The notes under the pieces: generated by a model | Database searches by the model: none | Seen by the model: only the letters and a program-made list of their open reading frames with translations | Told to the model about the DNA's origin: nothing | Made by a program: the position numbers and the translations under genes | Origin: Talinum fruticosum | Taxonomy: Eukaryota; Streptophyta; Magnoliopsida; Caryophyllales; Talinaceae | Length of the DNA: 64,000 nt | Assembly (NCBI GenBank): GCA_021018815.1 | Contig: JAITYX010000077.1 | Location: forward strand, 1,327,501-1,391,500 | Reading direction: 5' to 3' | Part shown: positions 24,369 through 35,587 of the stretch, piece after piece | How positions within the stretch are numbered: position 1 is the stretch's first letter | How the letters are laid out: each line of letters starts with the position of its first letter

Positions 24369-27300
24369 ATGCCGTTGGTGAGATTTGCGGTGAGGAATGA
24401 GTACGGATTGGGAGTGCCGGAGCTCTACAAAGATGCGGTTCAAGCTGAAGATCCTAAACCTGTTCTTGAAGGCGTTACGGTCGCTGGTCTTGTCGGTATT
24501 CTTCGCCAATTAGGTGATCTTGCTGAGTATGTTTCTCTCTCTCTCTCTCTCTCTCTCTATTGTTCTGTTATTGTTCGCAAATTTCAAATTTTCAGGTTTC
24601 CTTTTGAATCTTAGGGATTAGTGCAGGTAGAAAGTAGTAGTGATTTTTGGCTTGGCGAAGAAATTAATGATTTTTTTGTTTTTTGTTTTTAAGAACAGGA
24701 ATGTATCACATTCAGATTGTTTAAACTTCTGTTCAAGATAGTGAAATTTTACCTTAGCTATGAAATGGAATTGATGAGTTCAATACGAGCAAGTTGAGCT
24801 AGAAGTTCTCTTTGCATTTTTCTTGCCTTATTTGGGGTTGTTTTCCGTTTCCTTTTTTTTTTTTGGGGAGGAGGGGGAATGGGGTGGTTGTTGTCTGCCA
24901 CTGTGGATTATAGAAGCATTAATTGTCAATTTGCCACTGCTGTGGCTATGGAAGCCTCGGCCCCATCCCATGTGAATGCAAATGTTGTAATCTGGTGGTC
25001 CTCTGAATTGGTTGATTGAGAGGCAGTACAAAAGCTGGCCAACTGAGATTTTTTCCCCAATGGCAGTTTTGGGTTTAGAAGAAGCTGTTAGGCGAGGCAG
25101 ATTCTAGGGTGAGACAGCCTCAAAACGGGTCATTTTCTGTCTCTCTCTTTGTCCTAGGCTAGGTGGTCTTACCCAGGATCAGTACTAGATGAAGATTAGC
25201 GAGCTAAAGACGCAGATCTTATTGTGTCTAAGCTTTTAGTGAGGCATGAAAATGATCGAAAGAGAAGCATGCGGGTACAAAGAATGGGAAATATCCTAGT
25301 AGGAGTACCATTGAGTAGTGAACGTTGATGTACCCTCATTGGGTTTGTACTGGACATGTGAGTTGTGACGATCCTTTTGTGCACACACCGAAGGATATTT
25401 TATATGCAATGATAAATCTTTTTTTAATGGATAGGACAGTAATGTGGTTGTCATGGAGGTTGTGAAAGTTGCTTGACTATTATGTGAGATAGTGCTGGCC
25501 TGCTGAAAAGAGTACCCCTTTAAAGACTGTTAATTTACTGGGTTAGTGCTGATAATAGGATTTAAAACATTGTGCATTAACTGATGAATAAAAGGTTCAG
25601 GGTTTGTGGGTGTTAAGGTTCTCATGGCTATCTATCTTATCTTTTGTGGACTTGTGGTAATGCCGTTGTTTGTTTAATCAAGGTGCTGGAGAACCAGCCT
25701 CTCATATGGCTTTTACACCAGGAAAATTTGTCCCGTAGGGACCATATCTAATGATGAATGAGTTTTAAAAACAGCTCCAATACAACTGAAAGAACTGTTT
25801 ACATTTTCCTGTTGGAATTCGTCAAGCCTAAAGTCTCTCGTGTTGGTGTAAAGTCATGGCTGTCCAGGAACCATTATAATTTATCAGCTGTCCCTAAACT
25901 AAATCTTTATGTGTATTTGTATTCCATATTAATGTCAACACATGGTTCTTTATATCCATGTTGAAAAATAGCTCTTGGTTCCCTTGCCACTCCTCTGATT
26001 GTTTCATATTTTTTCACGTAGTTTCTTGACGTACTTATCTGTGCTAGATGTAAACTTGTCCTTTAAACCTCTGCAATAACAACTTCCCTAATTCCTATCT
26101 TGACCAATCTATGAATATTTTATGTGAGCATTGTGAGGAGTTGTCTTCTCATGTTTTCATTAATGAATTCTCTGATGAGGATTGAAGAACTATTTACTGC
26201 TGATTTACTAGTTTAATTAAAATGCATGTAAGCAACTTACTCTCGAAAGTTCACCATGGGAGGTTGAATGAATGGATGGTTTATGTTCTGAAGTTGTGAA
26301 TTTGCTCCTCACTACATTGTGTTGATCTGTAGATTTTCGGCCGAGGTGTTCCATGGCTTGCAGGAGCAGCTAGCTTCTACAGCTTCTAGAAGTCGTAAAT
26401 TGGGTGCTCGTGTGCAACGTATTGAAGCATCACTTCCTCAGCTTGAGAAGGCTATCCTATCACAAACAAGCCACATACACTTTGCTTATACCCCTGGTAT
26501 GTGTGGCTTTTACAATTGTTAGCCGCAGGGTGGCAAGTGCTTCTAAATCTAATTTCAGTTTTACCTTCATGAGTTTCCTTGACTTGTGTTGACACCTAGA
26601 CTGGTCCCAGTTTTTATGAATGTAAAAATTGTTAGAAACATACAAGTATATAACAGTAACTGTGTGCTCATACTTCTTTACCATAACTGTTCATCCTTCT
26701 GCTCCTTTGAGTGCAAAGAGTATGTGCTGCTAAAACCTTATCTTCTTTTATGAATTATTCCAAGTTATTATTGTGATCTGAATTTTTCCACTAATTTGGA
26801 TGATAGAGGTGAAAAAGAACAAGAAAAAGATGGCTACATATGCATGTGAAATATTGGAGCACCCCTTATGCTTCTCTGAAAACAAAACATACTTTCGCAC
26901 TTTCCTTACTATATGAGTGGTTCTTGAAAATGTTTTGGTACTATATTGTTCAGGTGCTTTAAATAGATTGGTATTGTATTTCTTCCCATTCCCATTCCAC
27001 TCTTCAGTCTTCCCGGCTCTCACCTGTCTGGAAATAGTAAGATTGTAATTAATAGATATGTTGTGCTATAAACATGAAAAGTTTAAAATGATATAAAATT
27101 TAACCATAGAGGATCAGGATCCCATCCTTGAGAGAAACCTTACTGTATGGAAAGCCTCTTCTTTCCAAATGGGGAAGGATGACAGTTATAGTTTACCAAT
27201 TGTCATTCTCCCGATCTAAGTTCCATTCCATGACACACTCTTTAGACGAGCTTCAACTGTAAAGAGGACAAACTGCTATCTGCATCGCACAAATTTCTGA

Positions 27301-30300
27301 AGATTTTATATAAGCTATCTGAGGAATTGAAGCTCTTCTAAGAAAAACTGGGCAGCATTTTCTTCATCATGAATAAGGGTCGTTATGACCCTAAATATCT
27401 TCTAAAACTATTCTTGAACTATGATGCATTATGTGTTGTTTTTTCTATTCTTTTTTTTGGAGAATGAGATGACATGGTTATTTAGTCACGGTAAAACCCT
27501 GAAAGAAAAAAAATCTAATTCTATATGAAAATGAATTAAGAAATGGTGATTTTGTGACTGCGTTGTCCTTGGTCCTTGCTTATGATGCTTGCTTTCATGC
27601 TTCTCTGACTACCTTTGTTCGGGCTTTCTTACCTTATTCTGGAGAGGGGAACTCATAGCAGGGAGAGTTTACTTTGGAATTCATTGCAATGAATTAGTCT
27701 CCATCCCGCTGAATGATCCCTTCCCTCACTGCTGACCAAAACCTAAGCAAATAAGCTGGCCACTTGAGTTGGCATCATCTGCACACCTGTACCACTGTAC
27801 CTTCGATCTCTGGGAACTTGTGTTGCATTTTTCTTAATTTTAATTCCATTATCTTCATCTTCTTCCTTCCCCCTCTTTTTACTGGATTCTTATTCATTAA
27901 TTGTTTTGACCTTCACTGCATTTTCTCAATGAGAATATGTCCATTCTGAAAGTTTTCTCAAGAGTAGCAGTTTTGCAGGCTCTGAATGGCATCCTCGTAT
28001 TAGAAATGAGCAAAATCATTTCATCTATGACGACTTGCCACATTTTATCATGGACTCTTACGAAGAATGTCGAGAACCTCCACGTCTGCAATTACTTGAC
28101 AGGTATAGTCAATTTGCAAAATCATTGTCCCTGATTTTAAATTGGTTGTATCTTACTGACTATGCTGCTGTATTCAGGTTTGATGCTGGTGGTCCTGGGT
28201 CCTGCTTGAAAAGATACTCAGATCCAACCTTCTTTAGGAGAGCATCAGCCAGTTTTGAAGTAGCTAATGGTGAGAAGTCTCAATATGGAAAGAAGGCTCG
28301 TAAAAGCAAGGTACTTGTGTTTATTGACGTAGAAGATGAAACCTTAAAATAAATGATATTGATAAATAATGTACATGTTAGGAAGAATTTAAGTCTTAAA
28401 ATTTATTGCTGCAAGTGCACGGCGTAGTTGTAACTAGCCGGCAAGCACGGGTCGTGTCCACAGGGAGTTGTATTTCAAATTTCTGTCTAGGCAAATTGAT
28501 GAAATATATATGATGATTAAACTAATCTAGAAAGCAATAAAAATATACTATGGTTATGATTGTACCACTTAATAAACTCATTAATCAAGCCAAGCCTAAA
28601 CCTACCAAGTTTACACAAGTATTTAGGAGTGGTCGGTTGCGTCATCAAAACTTTGAGGGTCATGAGCTAATCTAATTATTCTAACCACCTAGTTTCGTGG
28701 GGTTAGCCCAGCTAGATTACAAAAATAGTAACCTCGGATCTAATTAGGATTCAAGCTATTTTCATGTGAAAATTCCAACTATTCTCTATACCCATACTCG
28801 GCAAATTGACTCCACTTTTCAGTGACAGACCGGCCTCCTAAAAATCAAGATGAAAATATCTTTTTGGGCATCTCATCGAACATGTGGCAGGTAAGAGAAA
28901 TAATCCTAAAATACTAGCATAAACTAGGTAAATAAAGGCTCGAGATAAGATCAATTAGTCATTGATAGGCTAATCACAAGTGACACAAACTAACAACTAA
29001 TTAATATGAAAAATAATTAATCTAACAACTAAATTAATAAATATCGACTCAAACAATAACATAAACTGACAAATTAAACTTAAACAAATAATATAACTAC
29101 TACTAACATAAAAAAATAATAAAACTCGAACCTTTAACCTAAATTAAACAAACTAGAGAGAAGGGAGAGACAAAAGGGAAGAAGTTACTAGGAAGGAATG
29201 AATCAAACTGAGTTCGAAAACTGTGAGGAACTGAATTGATAACTAAAATTTAAACAATAATTGAATCCAAATTATTGAAGTCTAAAATTTACATGGAGAA
29301 AACTAATAACCTAAACTAAAACTAACCTAATTAATTACCACCTAATGCTCGACTGAAGCTCGAAAGCTACTGTCTCCATTCGCTTCTTCCTCCATGCACG
29401 CCCAAAGCCCTTTTATTTATAATACAATACTCCACCGCTTTTGCCAAGAGAATCCAATTCCAATCAGGAGTTTTTAGCCCCTGATTACCAAATTTAGTGA
29501 TTATTGAGATTTACAATCAATTGGTGGGCTCCAATTAATTGGAGAGAGAGAAAGTGAATAAAATTGTGATTGGCAACAGCAAAGAGATTATGGAAATTGC
29601 TTGCATTAGGCCTGGGCTTGTATGAAGGAAAATAGAGCCACACGTTAGGCTTGATGCTGGGCTGGAGAGTGGAGCACACCCGGTGGCTGCTGGACTCTGA
29701 AATTTTAAAGTCCATTTTCTCAGTTTTTCATTCATTTCGAACTTGAATTTCGGGATCCGCTCGATTCACTTTATTACCTACAAAAGTAAATAAAATAAAT
29801 AAGAAAACCCTAAAATTATATTATTTTATGAGTAAAAAACTAAGCAAATAAGGGTATAAATAACGTAATATTTGGACCGAACAGTACACTATCTGTCTTC
29901 TATTGAGCTGTTTTTATTCATGGTATCTATAGTGACTATCTAAACCAAGACTACCAAATGGCTTTCACTGTCTGTTGCTCAGTCGGATAGTTTTGTTGCA
30001 AGACTCTGCTGAATCTTTTATGCTTGAAGTTGTGAAATTTATTGAATTTTAGCACATAGGTGGGTATTTGAAGAACAATAATATTTTGCCACTGATTTTT
30101 AATTTTTAATTACATCCATTGCTGTCTGTTCTAAACTGTTGCTGGAACTGATTTATGCTAAACTATAATAGTTAATGATTTATCAATTATTACAACATGT
30201 ATGAGGATCATTGTTGAATATCCTTATTCTACAGAGAAGAAGATCATCGCAACGGAGTGGACGTTTCCCAAATTATACACCAACTTTCAGTGGCAGGTAT

Positions 30301-33300
30301 TTATTTATCTATATATATTTGTGTGGAAACCAATGGAGGATGTAGTGTCATAAAATGGCTAATCCACTAGTTTTTACTTTTTTTTTTTTAAAAAAAACGA
30401 AACTTGATTGTTTCTCGAAATGCAGGATGCAGTTTTCTTCAATTGGCCAAAGGCAGTCTCCTTCACATACAGGATCTGCTGTTGACACAAGTTTCAGATC
30501 AGGGAAGGGGGATCAGTCAGATTCTGTTTGTTCAAAAGATGGCACGGAGTTTATCGAATGTGTTTTTCATTCAAGTGCGTCTGTACCACTGAATGATACA
30601 CAGACCATGGAATCATCTTCTGGGCGAGGAAGCAAAATCCTAGATTCCAATAAATCGATTTATCAAGATGAGCAAACTGCTATTTCTGGGACATGGACTT
30701 CTGTTAGGGAAACCACTGTCCCCCATTCTTCTAGTCCAACCTGGGATGAGAAGTTGGAAATACTTGAGCGTATGGATACGAAAGATAGAATTAATGATAT
30801 CCAAGATGTGCCTGGGACAATCCATAACCTTGATAAGCACGATTCAAAGCCCATTAACGTAGAAAACAATCAAGTTGATGATTTCTCTGAATATGGAAGC
30901 ACTCCAAGATGCATTGTTAGTGAGCATGGTCCCAAAGCAACCATTGCTGATATGCAAGATGTATCTAAGGGAAAGTTTGATCTTGATGAGACAGTAATGA
31001 GGCCTATTGATGTGAAAAAAGTCAATCAAGCAGATGACTCATCTGAACATGGAAGCATTCCAGAATTTAAAGTAGATGGGGACAACCAAGAAACAGTCTT
31101 TGGTAGAAAGTTTATGGAGCCGATCGGACCGAATTGTGTGATTGATGAAGTCCAGGATGTGCTTCACAATACAATTGAGCCTCATGACCATAGTTTAGAG
31201 CCACGTAATACGGCATGTCTCACTCGGGTGCCAGAATTATCTGAAAGTGAAAGCACTTTGAAATCAATCACTAAAGGGGAACTATTAAATGGTCCTACGA
31301 GCAGCCAGTTGGGCAGAGGTGAAGTTCAATTTGTGCTTGATACCAATTCTGATGGTGACGAGCAGGAAACCGGGGCAATCAATACAAAACACATTAGTCA
31401 AGTGGATGCATCTTCTGAAGGTGAAAACACTGTAACAGTAATTGAGTGGCCCCAGTTTGATGATGAGAGTGAAACAGACAACTTTGTCGATGCACTTAAC
31501 ACAATAGAATCAGAATCTGAAAGTGATTTTGAGGGCCAAACGAGAAAGGTAGAGCAATTGTGTTCAACTTCAAAAGGTGAATGGGAAGATGCAATATTAA
31601 ATGAGCAGAAAGCGGAGATGATCAGTGATGAAGAATCAGAAGATATGCATGCTTCTACTCCAAATGACTACAAGGAAGAAATAACTGATGATTTGCAGCA
31701 TTCACAGGCTTTAGTGCCCTCAACTAGTATTGAGTCTCTTAAACATGCTAAGTCATCCTGTAATGGCTCAACTGATGGTTCACAGCATTCAGCTACTTCG
31801 TTGACTTCAGCCACTATGTTATCTCTAGGACATGCTCAGCCATATTGTAATGAGTTAGCAGTGGTTCAAGACCAGAATCTAGATGACTCTATGTGCTTGT
31901 TTGATGATGAGTATGTGCAATCGAACAAATCATCCTCGGCCAACATCGAGTATCTAGAACAAGCTCAGTCATCCTTTGATGAGTCAGCTGCAGAAAGCCA
32001 GAAACTCGATGATTCAGCATGTGTTCTTGATGATCAACAATGTTCAACGGCTTTATTGTCTTTAGCCAATGTAGTCTCTCTTGACCATGCTCAGTCATCT
32101 TGCAATGAGTTAGCTGTAGTACAAGGGCAGAAACTGGATGACTCTGCATGCTTGGTCAATGAACAGTCCCTAGAAAATGCTCATTCGTCCTTTAATGAGT
32201 CATCAGCAGGAGGTCGGAAGCTGTTCGATTCAGAAGGCTCATTTGATGATGCACAATGTTCTGCTGCTTCATCAGCTTTATTCACTGCAGTCTCTCGAGA
32301 ACCTGCTCAATCGTCTTCCGATAACTTAGCAGTAGCACAAGGCCAGAAATTGGATGAGTTGACATATATGCTTGATGAACAGTCAATAACATCTAATAAA
32401 TTGTCCTCAGAGGATTTTGAGTCTGTGGAACATGCTGATTCATCCTGTAACGAGTCTTATGCAGAAGGCCTGAAGGTGGATCATAGGGAATCATGGGTTG
32501 ATGATACACGGTGTTCCACTGCTTCATTGCCTTCAGCCACTGTAGTCTCTGGAGAACATGATCAGCTACCATCTTCTGAGTCAACGGCAGTACGAGGTCA
32601 GAAATTGGATGAACAGTTAGTGGAATACCCCTTATCATTTTCTGCTCCTAATGTTTCTGAAGGAATTGATTTTTTCAATCATGGACCTTCAGTGTGTGAA
32701 ACTGCAGCATCTAGTTCTCAGGCTCCCCTTACGAGGGAACTAGTCAGACCTCTCATTTTCCACAAGAAATGCCAGTTGGATTTTCTAGCATCTCTCCACT
32801 TGCTTTCTGGACCAATGGGAATCTGTTAGGACTTGCACCATCAAAACCTACTGTTTTGAGTGTCTCAAGTTCTGTGGATTCTGCTTCCATGAATAGTGGG
32901 AATAATATTACTGCTGGTCAGTTCAGTCCAAACAATGTTCAGAAGGTTTGTGGTTCTACAGGAACTCAGGCTCCATCACTCAGGGATTCTGAATGCGGTG
33001 ATAGTACCAAAGAGGCCAAAATTAACATCGGTGATCAAGATTTTGGATCCCCTACATACAAGTCTCATCAAATATCAGATGAGAAACATGGCAGGCTCCT
33101 TCACCATGATCCGATTAATTTGACTGACCTCTCTTTGAGTCAAGGTCTAACAAATGGTCATATGGCCCCTCAGGAAGCTAAAGTTCCAAGCAGTGTTGGT
33201 GTGAAGAATGTTTCTTCTGAAGTTATTAATAAAAATGAAGATAATTCTTCATTGCTATCCTTCCTTGGTCGTGGTTTGCTGAAAAATGGTTTGAGGAGGA

Positions 33301-35587
33301 CTGGATCATTGGGATACGATGAGAAGCCTATAACTAACAACGCCCTCAATAACAAGTTTGATACTGGAGAATATACTTCTTTTTGCATGCTGCACCTGAG
33401 ATGCCCAATCTGAAAAGAGAGTTCAATTCTCCAGTGAATTCACCACCACCTTCACCACCACTAGAGCATATGAAGATATCATTCCGACCTATTGATAGCT
33501 TTGAGTCCTCCAGACTAAAACTCAAATATCCAGAGGGGCTGATCACCATGAAAGCACTATTGATATATTCCCTTCATTTCAGTTGGTCCCGGAGCCCTCT
33601 AATTTGAAGCATGATATTGGTTCGGATTCTGATGATGATACCTTCTGCCGATCATATGCTTGTATGTCAGATGATTTCCTCAACCATCTTTCTGACTCAA
33701 ATTCTGAAGAGTGGGAATCTGAAGATAGTTCAGGAAGTAATAACCATGCAGTTTATGATAGCTTCCACAGAATCTCGTCGCCACAGTCTGCCTCAAGCTC
33801 TCCCCATTGTGAAGAAGAGACTCATGGAAGAATACAAGTTGGTGCAAGGTCTGCTGATGCAATAGCTTTAGAGTCTAGTCCTTCATTTGATTTACCAGTG
33901 TTGGATGCCAAAAATCCATTTTTATTCCAAGAAATGAAACTCTCTCTATGCGAAGAAGTAGACTCTTCCCATTTTCAGGGGCAAATGCCTCAGACACCAC
34001 CTCTACCCCCTGTGCAGTGGCGAGTGTCAAGATCTCTGTCAGATGCTGCAGAAATCAATCAAGATCCAAGATTGGACAGTCTGACTCCGTCTTTTGACTC
34101 GAAGCCTACAGTTTCTAGCATTCCTCACCTAGTTGAGGTGAACTCAGCTAAATTCCCAAGTAAAGATTCAGCTATGGTAACAACAAAAAAGGTGAATGCA
34201 CACCTTTGCTTGATTTATGTAGTTCTATGATTATTGTTGCTACACTAGTTTTAGGCTCATTTCGTTAAGTTTCTTCTTTGTGCATTTATCAGTTTGATTA
34301 TCAGAAGTTAGATCATCAGCAGCAAAATTCTCAGGCAGAAAATGGTAGGAAAACAGATGAAAGGGGAGACTTTTTACACCAGATCCGAGCAAAAGTAAGT
34401 GCTGCCTTCTGTGTTGTAAGTTTAGTTAGGGTTTCCATGAGATGAAACAATTCATAGGAGTAAAAGATTCTACATTGTGAGAAATAAAGCAGCGGCCTTT
34501 CTTTTTTTGAGTTTCATTCAATAATAATTTTGTGCCATTTGTCCATCCATAGAAGTAATTTTAGTAATACTGTTTTGGTTTTGAACTTCTTGATGAAACT
34601 AAAAATAGATATAACAATACACATCTGATGTAAGCCTATAATACTGTATTGGTGGCCTTGAAAAGGATTGAGCTTTGCTGTTTATTTTATACTGTTAGCT
34701 GACTACTTTATTCTTGCTTCAGTCCTTCAACCTCAGACGCATAGAAACATCTCATTCAACTAATGTGCCAAGCACTGCTGCCAGCAATAAAGTTACCGCA
34801 ATCCTTCAAAAGGCCAATGCAATTCGCAAGGTAATTTTCTTTCTCTTTTATCTTTCAGTGACCTTTGATAGTAATTTCTGATTTTCGTTAGTTCATGACA
34901 TTTATTTCCCGCCAAAAGATGAAGAAATTTATCTGAAAGACTTGAATCCCCTATTCATAATCAATCTTGAAGTTCCCTATTCATAATCAATATTAAAGAT
35001 GCATGATACGACAAAATCTTTCTCTATTTCTTTTTTTTTTTTTTCCCGGAGCAACTGTATTCTAAGATGCATGTTTGCATGGGAATACCTGAGCAATTAT
35101 AAATCTAAGACTTGATCACTCATCCACTCTGAGACATACGTCCACCCGTTTTTGAGAAAAACGGAAAAAGCCTTGAAAGAACAATAGAATTGCCATAGTT
35201 ACCTAGTAGGCCCCTGGACCATTCAAGTGGGAGTGGGATATCTATTAGCTATTGATCACAAACATTTAGCCTAACTTTGGCGGGATATTAGACCTTCCCG
35301 GTAATTATGACCATGACTTCCAAGAATAGAATAAGAGTGAGACTTTAATCTTCGTCATGGGCTACTAGGCTTATATTGCGTCCTAGATCAATTGTGATTG
35401 CTTTCTTTCAAAATCACGAAAAAATCTTCACAGGCATGACCTTATACAAGCATATGCAGCAATTTAACTATTTCCCCGGCTCACACCATTCTCATCTTCT
35501 GCACTTCCAATTAATGCCTTCTGCCCAATTCTCTTTCAGGCTGTGGCGAGTGACGATGGTGAGGATGATAGCTGGAGTGACACTTGA
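24369..35587 (+). CDS. SCAR/WAVE family protein (SCAR3-like), nine exons, with frame breaks
   Basis: SCAR proteins activate the Arp2/3 complex to nucleate branched actin in the cytoplasm. Exons by GT-AG sites and matching phase: 24369-24526, 26333-26496, 27979-28102, 28178-28310, 30235-30296, 30426-34191, 34293-34394, 34723-34830, 35540-35587. Exons 1-4 give the N-terminal SCAR homology domain ([83 protein letters not shown]). Exon 6 is a long acidic, Ser-rich region with the family motifs [26 protein letters not shown] and FQLVPE. Exons 7-9 give the WH2 part ([15 protein letters not shown]), [10 protein letters not shown] and the acidic tail [11 protein letters not shown]. The reading would be about 1555 residues, against roughly 1000-1400 in Arabidopsis homologues. 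Exon 6 as read changes frame three times (about 32725-32760, 33380-33384, 33535-33538), each equal to one missing base. Subgroup is inferred from the N-terminus and motifs. Confidence 0.9.
24527..24560 (+). repeat. (CT)n at the 5' end of SCAR intron 1
   Basis: A CT dinucleotide run begins within 10 bp of the GTATGT donor of intron 1. The same gene has CT/GA-rich sequence before its start codon (24120-24170 and 24356-24368), which fits a pyrimidine-rich plant 5' leader. Confidence 0.8.
28385..29885. mobile_element. Non-coding repetitive insertion inside SCAR intron 4
   Basis: Intron 4 (28311-30234) is unusually long. It starts with a distinct block GCTGCAAGTGCACGGCG ... GTGTCCACAGGGAGTTGT (about 28408-28470) that I recognise from memory as the conserved start of a dispersed plant repeat. 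Later parts such as CTTTTATTTATAATACAATA (about 29410) and GGGCTCCAATTAATTGG (about 29526) also fit that pattern. No reverse transcriptase, transposase or long ORF is visible. The end points are estimates, from where the AT-rich native intron sequence seems to resume. The class of element is not established. Confidence 0.45.
31736..32625 (+). repeat. Expanded coding repeat in SCAR exon 6, eight half-units
   Basis: A block encoding variants of [20 protein letters not shown] recurs at anchor positions 31744, 31831, 31960, 32086, 32176, 32302, 32431 and 32557. Spacings are 87, 129, 126, 90, 126, 129 and 126 bp, all multiples of three. Two alternating types are seen: one with [13 protein letters not shown] and one with NESAAEGQKLDD, often followed by a D-D-x-Q-C-S-T-A segment. 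The unit is about 42 residues, and a pair is about 85. The two short spacings look like deletions of about 36-39 bp. It lies in the disordered acidic middle of the protein, between the homology domain and the C-terminal motifs. Confidence 0.85.

Noticed and set aside
30640..32638. Several minus-strand ORFs of 60-86 residues across SCAR exon 6
   Set aside because: Antisense shadows of the coding repeat, no conserved features.
32769..33413. A separate gene downstream of the long SCAR ORF
   Set aside because: It carries the SCAR motifs WTNGNLLGL and continues into HMKISF and FQLVPE, so it is the same exon in another frame, not a new gene.
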